Positions 44,825 to 54,845 of a stretch of 64,000 bases of DNA are shown here, one piece after another. This DNA comes from Bacteroidota bacterium. GTDB taxonomy: Bacteria > Bacteroidota > Bacteroidia > Chitinophagales > Saprospiraceae. The translations under genes and the position numbers were made by a program. Positions within the stretch are counted from its first letter, which is position 1. Each line of letters begins with the position of its first letter. The stretch lies in NCBI GenBank assembly GCA_017858735.1, contig JAFMBH010000002.1, positions 1 through 64,000 of the forward strand, given 5' to 3'. The notes beneath the pieces were generated by a model. It ran no database searches. It saw only the letters and a program-made list of their open reading frames with translations, and was not told the origin of the DNA.

Positions 44825-47800
44825 ATGGGGAGCATAAACAAAAGTTGGTTTTACTCTTATGCAAATGATAAGTCAACCTATCGTCTTGTTATTTTGTATT
44901 TTTTCTTTTTTCTTTTCTCAAAATCACTATTTGCTACCCATATTGTTGGAGGTGAAGTAGGTTACAGGTGTCTTGGAAATAATAATTTTGAAATTACATT
45001 ACGCGTCTTCAGAGATTGTTTTAATGCTGCTGATGGCGCTTATTTTGATGATCCGGCTACCATAGGTGTTTACAACAGAGAGGGCATTCTGATTTCTACT
45101 TTCACTTTAAGTCCTATTGGTAATGATACGCTGAGTGAAGGTTCCGATCCTTGTCTCACCATTTCCAGGCCGGTTTGTGTACATACCACCACCTATAAGG
45201 ATACCATAAATCTCTTTCCGAGGTTAGGTGGATACCGATTTGTCTATCAGCGCTGTTGTAGAAATCAAACGATTGTCAATATCATTAATCCGCTGGAAAC
45301 AGGCGCCACTTTTGACATTCTGCTCACGGAAGCAGCCATGATAGATTGTAATTCAAGTCCTGTTATCAATTCCTGGCCACCTGTTTATGTATGTAATAAC
45401 AGACCCTTACTTGTGAATTCAAAAGCTACGGATGAAAATTTTGATTCTTTAGTTTATAAATTCTGTACCCCATTTCAAGGGGCTACTTTTGCTATTCCAC
45501 AGCCTGTTCCACCTGATGGCCCTCCTTATGACACAGTGGTCTGGGTCAATCCTACCTATAGTTTGTCAAATATGTTAGGCGGAAGTTTCCCTCTTGTTAT
45601 TGACTCACAAACAGGAATAATGTCAGGGGTGCCTCAAACATTGGGTCAGTTTGTCGTTGGTGTTTGTATCGAAGAGTATGATAAAGTAACTAAAGCGCTA
45701 CTTTCAGAAACAAGAAGAGATTTTCAGTATAATGTGGTGAATTGCACAGGTTCCAATGCTGCATTTAGTTTACCTGACAAAATTTGTAGAAATTCCGAGC
45801 TTACCGTTTTTCGGGAAAATCCTGAAGCGAGTACTTTTGAGTGGTATTTAGGGGAAGGGGAAGATAAAGAGCTAATCAGTAGGGATTTTGTTGTGAAATT
45901 GAAGTTTAATGAAATTGGATTTTATGTGCTTACCTTAATAACCGATAAAGGTCAATTTTGTGAAAGCACTCAGACTCGTCGTTTTCAGGTAATTGGTACT
46001 GAGGTTGATTTTACCCTCAATAAACTGGATTTTCTCTGTGAAAATTTTTCACGCTTTTCTTTAAATGATATTTCTGTTACTAATGATATAGCCACCCCAC
46101 AATATTTATGGACGGTATCTTTTGGAAATAGCGTGTTGACAAGCACGCTAAAATCGCCCGTTTTTGATATTCCTTTAGGTTCTACAGGTAATATTACTTT
46201 AAAGTTGACTGCCTCAAATTGTATCGACAGCATAACCAGAGTGTTTACTACCAGTCCATCTTCAGGAAGTGATTTTAATTTATCCATAAATGATGTCGAT
46301 CAATGCCTCGATTCACTGGTTCTAAAAGTAAATTCAACCTTGCCCGTAAATGAAATTTTATGGTTGAATAATGAGAATAAGGTCATTGCTTCGGGTAACC
46401 CCATTTCTTTGTCCTGGTATGCAAACAGACCGTCCAAATTAGTTGCCATAAATAATTTGGGTTGTAAAGACACTTTGATTCTTTCTCTAGGTCCTTTAAC
46501 TCATATCCCATTTAACCTTAATTATCCTGATTCTTTAGTCTTTTGTGATTCGTTAGCTAAAAAATTAACCCCAATCTCTTCAAACGGTTCGGATCTTTTA
46601 CGTTTAAAATGGACCTCCAGTGAGAAGGGAATTTTAAATGATACATCGACTTCTCCAACCTTTGGTTATCCATTATCAGCGCATTTTGCGTATGTAGCTA
46701 TGGTAAATATTTTGGGCTGTGAAAAACTAGATTCAGTAAAATTGATACCTGGAAAGATTAGTTTGTTACCTCCTTTTCCTCCTGATTCTATTAAAATTTG
46801 TGCAAATAATGAGTTTAAATTAGAAATAAAAACTCTTTCTTCTCCTTATGAAAATAGATATCTCTGGACGCCGGTAAATGTTATTAAAGAAGGGCAAGGC
46901 TCTTCAGCCATAGTTGTTTTGACCGACAAATCATCAAACCTTCAACTAAACATTACCAATACAGTGGGGTGTTCAATCAAGAAGGATTTTAACTTAAATG
47001 CGCAGACATTCGATCCTGCCTTAGACACCTTAATTACTGCTTGTACACCGTCTCCCGTCGTTTTAAATCCAGGATTTAATCCGTCATATACTTATCTATG
47101 GTCTCCAGGTTTCGGTTTAAGCAGTAACTCTATTGGGAATCCAATATTTTCATCTTCCGTAAGCAGAAATTATAAAGTAACAGTAACCAATCCATTCAAT
47201 AATTGTAAAATAGTTAAGGAAGTCGCTGTAAAAAAAGGATTACTTAACCAGATTAGCCTGGGAAATGATACGACGCTTTGTGATATAGATAAGTATTCTT
47301 TGTCGGTCAATGGTTTGACAAACGGTATTTCCTACAGTTGGTCAAAGGACGCAAATTTTAATACAATTATAGGCACAGGAAAATTAGTTTCTACTGTTTT
47401 AAATCAAGGATTAAATTCATTTTTTTTAAAAGCAACGGATACTATAGGTTGTGTTTTGACAGATTCCATTCAAATCAGGTTAGCATCTATTATGGCGACC
47501 GTGCCGTCTTCTCTCGTTCTTTGTAAACAACCAGATACAGCCATAGTTAATGTGAAGAACCTTGATTCCCTGCAAATATTAAGTTATGACTGGTTTCCTA
47601 AAGGAGGTACATTCCTAAATCCGCTTAATAGCCCTGAAGGTAAATTTTTAATGCGAGACTCGGGGAGAGTTAGCGTTTCCCTCCTTAATCAATATGGATG
47701 CAGAAAAGAACTCAATACGCAGATTTCTCTTTCTAATAATGGCATTCCCGTAACTTTTTCAACGGGCAGAGATAGTACTTTATGTACTTTGGGAAGTATT

Positions 47801-48763
47801 GAAATTAAAGTAAATTCTAATATTTCGGTTCAGCCTACCTGGTCGAAATCACCAACTTTTAATACCATTTTATCAACAGGAGATAAAATAAACTATACCC
47901 TCGAACGGGGCATAAATACGTTGTTCGTTAGAGGAGAAAATATAGATAAATGTGTGTATCTGGATACTATCAAATTATTTGTATTTCCTATAGCAGCTTC
48001 TATGCCAGATAATTATCCTGTTTGCTTACCCTCTGATACTGTAAAAATTCAGGTGACAGATAGCGATTCTTCTCAGTTTTTAAATTATTTGTGGGCTCCA
48101 AACGGGGTAATAAAATCTGACCCTTTAGAAGGTCCCATCGCTTTGGCTCAGATCACGAAAGATACTACAGTATCTGTTTTGTTAATGAATAAGTATGGGT
48201 GTGAATCTACATTAAGCACAAAGTTAACCTTGATTAATCCTACGGTTAAACTTACTGCAGATGTTGAAACATTAATTAAAAACAAGGGAGATAAGGCTAT
48301 AATAAGGGTCAGTGGATGTGAAGGTTGTCAATATATATGGTCTCCCTTTAATACCCTGAATAGTTTAACGGATAGTGTAGTTGTTGCCATGCCTAACGAT
48401 ACAACTATTTATAAGGTAATTGCCAGTAAACAAGGGTGTTCTGTTACAGGAATCATAAGAATTAACGTCGATGATGTTCAATGTGAAGAACCAAATATCT
48501 TTGTTCCCAATGCGTTCACACCTAATAATGACGGAAATAACGATGTATTACTTGTCAGAGGACGGTGGATAACCTCCCTTCGATTTGTGGTTTATAATAG
48601 ATATGGACAGGAGCTGTTCACCACTAATAATCAGTTAGAAGGTTGGGATGGCACATACAAAGGCAAAGATTTGGGACCTGATGTTTTTGGCTATTATCTT
48701 ACTGTTCGTTGCCTGGATGGTGGAAATTTTGCCAAACGTGGAAACGTAACGTTAATTAAATAA
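44825..48763 (+). CDS. giant surface protein with gliding-motility-associated (type B) C-terminus, paralogue 2
   Basis: The 1312-residue paralogue of the preceding protein shares its N-terminal domain (THIVGGEVGYRCLGNNNFE to RRDFQYNVVNC) and its type B sorting tail (NIFVPNAFTPNNDGNNDVL, RFVVYNRYGQELF). The signal hydrophobic stretch is RLVILYFFFFLFSKSLFA. It is about 250 residues longer. One reason is that the double module seen once in paralogue 1 occurs twice here, near 812 (GNDTTLCDIDK) and 980 (GRDSTLCTLGS). It is likely a surface adhesin exported by type IX secretion. A terminator and -7 box separate it from paralogue 1, so the two can be expressed independently. The start at 44825 is the only in-frame ATG before the signal. 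A 9-codon overlapping ORF begins at 44811. Confidence 0.9.
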   Translation: MGSINKSWFYSYANDKSTYRLVILYFFFFLFSKSLFATHIVGGEVGYRCLGNNNFEITLRVFRDCFNAADGAYFDDPATIGVYNREGILISTFTLSPIGNDTLSEGSDPCLTISRPVCVHTTTYKDTINLFPRLGGYRFVYQRCCRNQTIVNIINPLETGATFDILLTEAAMIDCNSSPVINSWPPVYVCNNRPLLVNSKATDENFDSLVYKFCTPFQGATFAIPQPVPPDGPPYDTVVWVNPTYSLSNMLGGSFPLVIDSQTGIMSGVPQTLGQFVVGVCIEEYDKVTKALLSETRRDFQYNVVNCTGSNAAFSLPDKICRNSELTVFRENPEASTFEWYLGEGEDKELISRDFVVKLKFNEIGFYVLTLITDKGQFCESTQTRRFQVIGTEVDFTLNKLDFLCENFSRFSLNDISVTNDIATPQYLWTVSFGNSVLTSTLKSPVFDIPLGSTGNITLKLTASNCIDSITRVFTTSPSSGSDFNLSINDVDQCLDSLVLKVNSTLPVNEILWLNNENKVIASGNPISLSWYANRPSKLVAINNLGCKDTLILSLGPLTHIPFNLNYPDSLVFCDSLAKKLTPISSNGSDLLRLKWTSSEKGILNDTSTSPTFGYPLSAHFAYVAMVNILGCEKLDSVKLIPGKISLLPPFPPDSIKICANNEFKLEIKTLSSPYENRYLWTPVNVIKEGQGSSAIVVLTDKSSNLQLNITNTVGCSIKKDFNLNAQTFDPALDTLITACTPSPVVLNPGFNPSYTYLWSPGFGLSSNSIGNPIFSSSVSRNYKVTVTNPFNNCKIVKEVAVKKGLLNQISLGNDTTLCDIDKYSLSVNGLTNGISYSWSKDANFNTIIGTGKLVSTVLNQGLNSFFLKATDTIGCVLTDSIQIRLASIMATVPSSLVLCKQPDTAIVNVKNLDSLQILSYDWFPKGGTFLNPLNSPEGKFLMRDSGRVSVSLLNQYGCRKELNTQISLSNNGIPVTFSTGRDSTLCTLGSIEIKVNSNISVQPTWSKSPTFNTILSTGDKINYTLERGINTLFVRGENIDKCVYLDTIKLFVFPIAASMPDNYPVCLPSDTVKIQVTDSDSSQFLNYLWAPNGVIKSDPLEGPIALAQITKDTTVSVLLMNKYGCESTLSTKLTLINPTVKLTADVETLIKNKGDKAIIRVSGCEGCQYIWSPFNTLNSLTDSVVVAMPNDTTIYKVIASKQGCSVTGIIRINVDDVQCEEPNIFVPNAFTPNNDGNNDVLLVRGRWITSLRFVVYNRYGQELFTTNNQLEGWDGTYKGKDLGPDVFGYYLTVRCLDGGNFAKRGNVTLIK

Positions 48764-48770
48764 GACGTTG

Positions 48771-48778
48771 TATATTTG
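48771..48778 (+). promoter_or_regulatory. -7 box before small secreted protein
   Basis: TATATTTG, an exact TAnnTTTG box, lies 17 bases before the GTG start at 48796 and 7 bases after the adhesin stop. It gives the downstream gene a possible promoter of its own with a very short leader. Confidence 0.4.
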
Positions 48779-48795
48779 CAAAAATTCTCAATAAG

Positions 48796-49374
48796 GTGCT
48801 GAATAGATTTTTACTTTTTACGTTGTTTTTATTGCCTTGTTTTAAATTGTCTGGACAATGTACGTCGGTTAAAATAGAAACTGATGCATTTGATAGTACG
48901 AGGGTAATTTACGATAAACCTTTAAACATTGGCGGGTTAGTCACTTCTAATTTCGAAGTGGAAGAGGGAAATAAAATGGTGGAAGAAGCTAAATTATTAG
49001 TTACTTATGCCGAAAATGATTCAATTGAGTCGTTTTTTCTTACGCTGGCTTTAATGGAATGGGAATATCAGGTGCTCGAAGCGGGAGAAAATGTAATGCT
49101 TCTGCTGGAGAACGGTAGTATTTTAAAGTTAAATACAGTTGAGGATAGGGGAACGCTGGATAAAAAATCAAATATGAGAAGATATGAGGCAGTTTGTGTC
49201 CTCCCTATCGATTTGTACTACGCTTTGGCTCATTATAAAACAGATAAAATCAGGTTGCAATACAAAAGTGGCATAAAAAGAACGGTTTCCTTGTTTACGG
49301 AACAGCAAAAAAAGTTTCAACAAACCATCCGTTGCGTAGGAGAAGCGGCAGGGGTAATGCCTGTTAAGCCTTAG
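48796..49374 (+). CDS. secreted hypothetical protein
   Basis: The 192-residue product most likely starts at GTG 48796, since no in-frame ATG precedes the signal peptide (MLNRFLLFTLFLLPCFKLSGQ). The Cys right after the signal is preceded by Gln, so it is not a good lipobox. The mature part is alpha/beta without a domain I can name, with ESFFLTLALMEWEYQVLEAG, NVMLLLENGSILKL and a late IRCVGEAAG. It follows the second adhesin paralogue on the same strand with a gap of 32 bases holding a -7 box. Envelope localisation is likely; function is unknown. Confidence 0.65.
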   Translation: MLNRFLLFTLFLLPCFKLSGQCTSVKIETDAFDSTRVIYDKPLNIGGLVTSNFEVEEGNKMVEEAKLLVTYAENDSIESFFLTLALMEWEYQVLEAGENVMLLLENGSILKLNTVEDRGTLDKKSNMRRYEAVCVLPIDLYYALAHYKTDKIRLQYKSGIKRTVSLFTEQQKKFQQTIRCVGEAAGVMPVKP

Positions 49375-49380
49375 ATTAAT

Positions 49381-50052
49381 TTATTTGTAGGCTTTTATCC
49401 ATGCAAATGCCATATTTTCCATGACCTTTTGTAGTTCTAACTGGTTATCTTTTTGATTCGCAAGACTTGTTAATGAAGGTAGGTTCTTTGCGTAATAAAG
49501 TTGTTGATTTGGCATTTCTGTCAATGTACTGGCGAGAATTCTTGCGTAAGGGAAATCGGGATCAACCTCAAGCATGATATCAGAAATAAAACGGACCACT
49601 TTTTTGTAAGCTAGAAAAAATCCATTTTTATTTTCTTCGGTTACTTCCTTAATTCTATATACTTTATCCGCTTGACTTACCATGATATTATGCAGAATAT
49701 CTTCATCAATGTAGCCAATTCCATCGTTTTTCGTCATACTATCCAGTATGCCGGCTATGGCAATTTTTAGTTTCTCTTCTGGAGAATTAATATGTTCTAA
49801 TTTATTTTGAATATTTACGTACATATATTCCCAATACCAATTAGACAAATAAACCAGAAGTAGGTGTTTATTTTCAAAATATCTATAAATAGATGCTTCG
49901 GTTGAATTTATTTTAGCGGCTAATTTTTTAAACGTAAAATGTTCAAAACCTAGATCGTCAATAAGAATAATGGAATGTTTCAATATACTTTGACCTAAAG
50001 TGGTCTCTTTCGGATCCCTTAGGTATAATCCATTATGAATGTTTACCGGCAT
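49381..50052 (-). CDS. TetR/AcrR-family transcriptional regulator
   Basis: The 223-residue protein has an N-terminal helix-turn-helix of the TetR type at about 25-70 (GFEHFTFKKLAAKINSTEAS, IYRYFENKHLLLVYL). The C-terminal ligand-binding region is all-helical and unlike any well-known subgroup (KLKIAIAGILDSM, GFFLAYKKVVRFISDIMLEV). It is divergent from prfC with 114 bases between the start codons, and convergent with the small secreted protein. Its targets and ligand cannot be deduced. Confidence 0.85.
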   Translation of the reverse strand: MPVNIHNGLYLRDPKETTLGQSILKHSIILIDDLGFEHFTFKKLAAKINSTEASIYRYFENKHLLLVYLSNWYWEYMYVNIQNKLEHINSPEEKLKIAIAGILDSMTKNDGIGYIDEDILHNIMVSQADKVYRIKEVTEENKNGFFLAYKKVVRFISDIMLEVDPDFPYARILASTLTEMPNQQLYYAKNLPSLTSLANQKDNQLELQKVMENMAFAWIKAYK

Positions 50053-50166
50053 TTTATTTTAGGATTTATAGAAATTAAAACTGCAAAATACGACTAAAAT
50101 TTTTATCAAAAGGATAATTTAAATCTTTAATTTCGCAATCAATTTTACATTAGAAAATTTATTTTC

Positions 50167-51747
50167 ATGAACGAACTGGAGATTAATAAGCGGAAAACAT
50201 TTGGGATTGTAAGTCACCCCGATGCGGGAAAAACGACCCTTACTGAAAAGCTGCTCCTTTTCGGAGGCGCTATTCAAGTGGCTGGTGCCGTTAAGTCTAA
50301 TAAAATAAAAAAATCAGCCACTTCCGATTTCATGGAAATTGAAAAACAAAGGGGTATTTCCGTGGCCACTTCGGTGATGGCTTTTGATTATAAAGATCTT
50401 AAAGTAAATATTTTAGATACGCCTGGTCATGAGGATTTTGCCGAAGATACCTATAGAACCCTCACTGCCGTAGATAGTGTGATTGTTGTTATCGATGCGG
50501 CAAAAGGCGTTGAAAGTCAAACCGAAAAATTAGTGAAGGTTTGTCGTATGAGAAATACGCCTATCATAGTTTTTGTAAATAAATTAGATAGGGAAGGGAA
50601 GGACGCGTTTGATCTTTTGGATGAAATAGAAAGTAAACTCGATATTCAGGTTACTCCTCTGAGCTGGCCCATAGGCATGGGACAGCATTTTAAAGGCGTT
50701 TTTAGTATTTTTGAGAAAAATCTAAAGTTATTTAAACCTCACGGTAAGCAAGATGAAGAGGATACTATTGAAATTGCCTCCGTGAATGATTCCCTCCTGG
50801 AGAAAATAGTGGGTATGCATGATGCTAAAACACTGAAGGAGGAGGTGAAATTAATTGCTGAAGTCTATCCCGCCTTCGAAAGGGAAGATTATCTTCTGGG
50901 GATGATTTCTCCAGTATTTTTTGGTAGCGCTATTAATAATTTTGGTGTTAGAGAATTGTTGGATTGTTTTATTCAGATCGCTCCCCAGCCACTGCCAAGA
51001 CAGGCAGAAGAAAGAATTGTTGAACCAAATGAAGCGGGCTTTTCTGGATTTGTATTTAAAATACACGCAAATATGGATCCCAATCATCGCGATAGAATCG
51101 CTTTCCTTAGAATTTGTTCAGGCGTTTTTCACCGGAATACCAATTATTTGCATGTAAGAAAGAATAGAAAACTGAAATTTTCTAATCCAACGTCTTTTAT
51201 GGCAGCTAAAAAGACCATAGTGGAAGAGGCTTTTCCCGGAGATGTTATTGGCCTCTACGATTCTGGAAATTTTAAAATAGGTGATACCTTAACAGAAGGA
51301 GAAGTGCTGCATTTTAAAGGAATTCCAAGGTTCTCTCCTGAAATGTTCAGATACGTAAATAATGTGGATCCATTGAAAACCAAACAATTAGCAAAGGGAT
51401 TGGATCAGTTGATGGATGAAGGTGTCGCTCAATTGTTCACTAAAGAATTTGACGGTAGAAAGCTAATCGGTACGGTAGGTGCCCTTCAATTTGATGTTAT
51501 TCAATACAGATTGTTACATGAATATGGTGCTTCTGTTCAATTTGAACCAGTAAACCTTTACAAAGCTTGTTGGATAAGTGCCGAAAAAGATTCAGATCTT
51601 CAGTCATTTCTGCAAAGACGAAAAAGAGACCTCGCCAAAGATAAATCTGGCAAATGGGTGTATCTCGCAGAATCTCCCTGGGCTTTGAAGTTGTTACAAG
51701 AGAATAATCCGGAAATTACTTTCCACTTTATTAGCGAATTTGAGTAA
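50167..51747 (+). CDS. prfC: peptide chain release factor 3
   Basis: The 526-residue GTPase removes RF1/RF2 from the ribosome after peptide release. GTP-binding motifs are complete: G1 [13 protein letters not shown] at 16, G2 region [14 protein letters not shown]3 [14 protein letters not shown] and G4 [16 protein letters not shown]. The downstream domains have the usual RF3 sequences ([54 protein letters not shown]). Its length matches that of E. coli RF3 (529 residues). It is transcribed alone, with convergent glycosyltransferase genes 5 bases downstream. Confidence 0.97.
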   Translation: MNELEINKRKTFGIVSHPDAGKTTLTEKLLLFGGAIQVAGAVKSNKIKKSATSDFMEIEKQRGISVATSVMAFDYKDLKVNILDTPGHEDFAEDTYRTLTAVDSVIVVIDAAKGVESQTEKLVKVCRMRNTPIIVFVNKLDREGKDAFDLLDEIESKLDIQVTPLSWPIGMGQHFKGVFSIFEKNLKLFKPHGKQDEEDTIEIASVNDSLLEKIVGMHDAKTLKEEVKLIAEVYPAFEREDYLLGMISPVFFGSAINNFGVRELLDCFIQIAPQPLPRQAEERIVEPNEAGFSGFVFKIHANMDPNHRDRIAFLRICSGVFHRNTNYLHVRKNRKLKFSNPTSFMAAKKTIVEEAFPGDVIGLYDSGNFKIGDTLTEGEVLHFKGIPRFSPEMFRYVNNVDPLKTKQLAKGLDQLMDEGVAQLFTKEFDGRKLIGTVGALQFDVIQYRLLHEYGASVQFEPVNLYKACWISAEKDSDLQSFLQRRKRDLAKDKSGKWVYLAESPWALKLLQENNPEITFHFISEFE

Positions 51748-51752
51748 AGATT

Positions 51753-52907
51753 TTATCGGACTTTTCTTCCTTTCCACTGATAAACTGGGAATAAACTGGC
51801 CATTATACCTACCCAGGTAATGTACATTGTATGTATGTTCTGAGACAGGAAGAAGTACTTTTCTAATTTCCTTTTGTTGAAAAATCTTATGGCTTCTCTC
51901 TGTAAAAGATAGTCACTAAAGATTTTAAATGTATAAAGTACATAGAACATAGGAAAAAAAATGCTGGCTTGTAAGATGCTTAGAACCCCTAAAATGACAA
52001 TTGTTAGGGATACTATGAAAAGGACGGAAAGAGAAAAATTGATGTTCATTTCTTTGTAAGCATTATTCTTACTCGCCCACCTAGTTCTTTGTCTAAGCAA
52101 TGATTTTATAGAATGTTCAGGTTGCGTAACAACAATGGCCGACAAAGTTTTTAAAAATTGGATCCTTTTTGGGTGATATTGGTGAAAATGATGAAGCAAA
52201 AACATATCGTCTCCTGAAGCCTTTTTGGGAAATTGGGCATAACCCCCCAAGTCGTTAAATACTTGTTTTGAAAAGCCCATGTTGGCCCCATTTGCTAAAA
52301 GTTGGTTGCCTGACTGATAGCCAGCTCCCGTTATGACCATCATGCCAATCATATCGAGACCCTGAAATGAAGTCAAAAGTTTTGGTTTTTCATCTGAAAT
52401 AATGACGGGCCCACCTATAAATACATAATCTTCTTTCATAAATTGTTCAGAATAGGTGCTAATCCATGTAGTTGGAACGATGCAATCAGCATCGGTTAAA
52501 AGGATATATTTTCCCTTCGAAGCGTTAATACCAGTTTGAATGGCCTCTCTTTTATAGGATATTATATTTCCCTGCTCAATGGCAATTGAAGAAAGATATT
52601 TTAGATTCGTTACCGATGTCTCAAATTTTTTAATTAATTCGGCTGTTTTATCGGTCGAAAAATCATCAACTATTAAAATCTCAAATTTATCGGCTGGGTA
52701 GTCTTGTCTAAGTAAACTTTGAATGCAGTGTGATATATTCTCTTCCTCATTTCTCGCTGCTACAACTACGGAGATAAAAGGAATATTATCCAGATTATTT
52801 CTACCAGGTAGATATTTTAGGTCATTCCAGTTTTTAAGATAGCCGTAGATAATATATAAATAAGAGATACCTAAAACGAAACAAAGAGTAATACCCACAA
52901 AAAACAT
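51753..52907 (-). CDS. family 2 glycosyltransferase, membrane-bound
   Basis: The 384-residue protein has an N-terminal membrane helix and a GT2 catalytic domain. The domain has ISVVVAARNEEENISHCIQS, LIVDDFSTDKTAELI and TDADCIVPTTW, the metal-binding DxD-like site. QRTRWASKN is the Q-x-x-R-W type acceptor motif of processive or ceramide-glucosyltransferase-like enzymes. Two or three C-terminal helices follow (LSVLFIVSLTIVILGVLSIL). The ATG overlaps the stop of the upstream small membrane protein by one base, so the two are coupled. Product and acceptor are unknown; lipid or cell-surface glycan synthesis is likely. Confidence 0.9.
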   Translation of the reverse strand: MFFVGITLCFVLGISYLYIIYGYLKNWNDLKYLPGRNNLDNIPFISVVVAARNEEENISHCIQSLLRQDYPADKFEILIVDDFSTDKTAELIKKFETSVTNLKYLSSIAIEQGNIISYKREAIQTGINASKGKYILLTDADCIVPTTWISTYSEQFMKEDYVFIGGPVIISDEKPKLLTSFQGLDMIGMMVITGAGYQSGNQLLANGANMGFSKQVFNDLGGYAQFPKKASGDDMFLLHHFHQYHPKRIQFLKTLSAIVVTQPEHSIKSLLRQRTRWASKNNAYKEMNINFSLSVLFIVSLTIVILGVLSILQASIFFPMFYVLYTFKIFSDYLLQREAIRFFNKRKLEKYFFLSQNIHTMYITWVGIMASLFPVYQWKGRKVR

Positions 52908-53326
52908 TACACTAAGTCTCTTGGATCAGCTTTTTTTATGGGTATTTGACTTTCCAGCTCCTCAAAATCTGCCCAATCACTCGTTTGATTATTCCCAGTG
53001 TTCATTTGATTCTTTTTAAATTGTCTGTTTATTAGTGCCTGGAATAGTAAATAAACTAATACAATTGGAAGAAATAGTATAGATAAACCAGTTTGAATCA
53101 GACCAGTAACAGGATTATCCTTGATTTTTTTGCCCAAATATTTTATATGATTGAGTATCACTTTGGCATCAAAAACTAATATCAATATAAAAAGGACCGG
53201 CGTTAAATAATAAAGCAAAATGAAGAGTGCCCTGAGAAATAAAAAAATTACAAATAAGAACAAACCCATTATCAATAAACCCAAAAAGGGAAATTTTCCT
53301 GCGGTGTTGAAACTGCGATAAATCAT
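52907..53326 (-). CDS. small membrane protein coupled to the glycosyltransferase
   Basis: The 139-residue protein has three likely membrane helices, FLGLLIMGLFLFVIFLFLRA, then LLYYLTPVLFILILVFDA, and a later LIQTGLSILFLPIVLVYLLF. A soluble Asp/Glu-rich tail ends KKADPRDLV. No named domain is recognised. Its stop overlaps the glycosyltransferase start (TAATG), so translation is coupled, which suggests a partner role in the same membrane process. Confidence 0.8.
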   Translation of the reverse strand: MIYRSFNTAGKFPFLGLLIMGLFLFVIFLFLRALFILLYYLTPVLFILILVFDAKVILNHIKYLGKKIKDNPVTGLIQTGLSILFLPIVLVYLLFQALINRQFKKNQMNTGNNQTSDWADFEELESQIPIKKADPRDLV

Positions 53327-53432
53327 GTTTAATAAATTTTGATAACAATATAATAATCATTTCCTAAATAATGTTTTATTGATATAGAACTTTCATCACA
53401 ACACTTAGTTTTATACTAAAATAAATTTAGTT

Positions 53433-53440
53433 TATATTTG
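53433..53440 (+). promoter_or_regulatory. -7 box of the TlpA-like gene
   Basis: TATATTTG is an exact TAnnTTTG box, 15 bases before the ATG at 53456. It implies a very short leader. No TTG at the -33 position is evident. Confidence 0.5.
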
Positions 53441-53455
53441 TAAAAATTTTCAAGC

Positions 53456-54838
53456 ATGCGTAAATTATCAGGGTTCGTTTTTTTGATTATGTTCGCTCTT
53501 TTACAGACTGGACTATCGGGTCAATCTACCATTCAAGTAATATGTAACCTAAGCGGAGGGGGTAATTCCCTCTTTTTATATGAGTTTAATGGTTTTGGTT
53601 TCTCTCCTAAACATAGTGTAACTGCCGAGAAACCAGGGCAGTTTGTCATGGATGTTCCCCGGCAAACACCAAGAATGTTTTATATTGGTCAAAATTCCGA
53701 TCAGGTTATTCCTGTCATTCTCGGGCAGGAAGATAAGGTAGAAATAACTGGCAGTGCAGAAAATATTGGTTCAGCAGTTATTTCAAATTCAATGGAAAAT
53801 GATGGATATAATAATCTAAAAAATATCATTGGTGGCCTCAATAACGAAATGGGAGAAATTTTAAGGGGCTTAAGTGAAGGAAATCCGGCAAATCAAAATC
53901 AGTTGGTAAATCAGCTCGCCGGTTTAGATGCTAAAAAACTTCGATTATTGGATTCCCTTAAGGTGGTAAATCCTTTTCAATATAGAGTGATGGCTTTGAA
54001 TGCCTACCAAAGTTATCAATTAAACAATAAGGATAATCGTTATCCGGACGAGTTAAGTTATTTTTTAAATGAATTTTTTGCGAAAGTTGATTTCTCAGAT
54101 CCTGGCTATAATCACCTTATTTGGTTGTACGAAACCTTTAGAACTTATGTGAATGTTATGGTGAATGCCGGAGTGGTAGAAAACCAGGTGGAGTATTTTA
54201 TTGAGAATATTATTAGTAAAATTCCAGAAGGTTCTCATGCCCGTATGCAATGTTTAGGTGCAACCATTGCAGTAATGCAATCTCTTAAACACCCTTTATT
54301 GGCAAAATATGGTAAAAGATTCGTTACTGAATATCAAGACAAAGCGCCTGACGCTGCGATGGAGATTTCTGAAATGTTGGAAAGAACGATGCGTTTGATG
54401 GAGGGAGCAAAAGCACCTGAATTTACCCAGGTTTCTCCCGAAGGTACGCCAGTAAAACTATCTGATTTTAAAGGAAAATATGTGTTACTCGATTTTTGGG
54501 CATCCTGGTGTGGTCCTTGCAGAAAGGAAAATCCAAATGTGGTTAAGTTATATAACAAATATAAAACAAGTGGATTTGAGATATTGGGTATCAGCCTTGA
54601 TCAAAATAGAGAGCGTTGGTTACAGGCTATTCAGGCAGATAAACTCACCTGGAAACATACCAGTGACTTAAAAGGATGGTCCAATGAGGTGAGTAAATTA
54701 TATGAAATTTCAGCTATTCCGAAAACATTTTTGGTGGATCCCAATGGCATGATCATAGCCAGGGATTTAAGAGGTGCAGAATTGGAAAGAAAACTGGCAG
54801 AAATTTTTACTGAAAAATCTACTCAGGGAGGGAAATAA
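53456..54838 (+). CDS. exported TlpA-family thiol-disulfide oxidoreductase
   Basis: The 460-residue protein has a signal peptide ending in GLSGQ. An N-terminal ~300-residue region follows, with a DUF4369-like beta domain at its start (DVPRQTPRMFYIGQNSD) and helices after it. The C-terminal thioredoxin-fold domain starts near 320 (KAPEFTQVSPEGTPVKLSDF). Its active site is WCGPC (Cys352, Cys355) and its cis-proline loop is SAIPKTFLVDP. It would catalyse disulfide reduction or exchange in the periplasm. Such TlpA-like fusions are abundant in Bacteroidota and their clients are mostly unknown. It converges on the M16 peptidase gene with a 7-base gap. Confidence 0.9.
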   Translation: MRKLSGFVFLIMFALLQTGLSGQSTIQVICNLSGGGNSLFLYEFNGFGFSPKHSVTAEKPGQFVMDVPRQTPRMFYIGQNSDQVIPVILGQEDKVEITGSAENIGSAVISNSMENDGYNNLKNIIGGLNNEMGEILRGLSEGNPANQNQLVNQLAGLDAKKLRLLDSLKVVNPFQYRVMALNAYQSYQLNNKDNRYPDELSYFLNEFFAKVDFSDPGYNHLIWLYETFRTYVNVMVNAGVVENQVEYFIENIISKIPEGSHARMQCLGATIAVMQSLKHPLLAKYGKRFVTEYQDKAPDAAMEISEMLERTMRLMEGAKAPEFTQVSPEGTPVKLSDFKGKYVLLDFWASWCGPCRKENPNVVKLYNKYKTSGFEILGISLDQNRERWLQAIQADKLTWKHTSDLKGWSNEVSKLYEISAIPKTFLVDPNGMIIARDLRGAELERKLAEIFTEKSTQGGK

Positions 54839-54845
54839 TAGCTTT

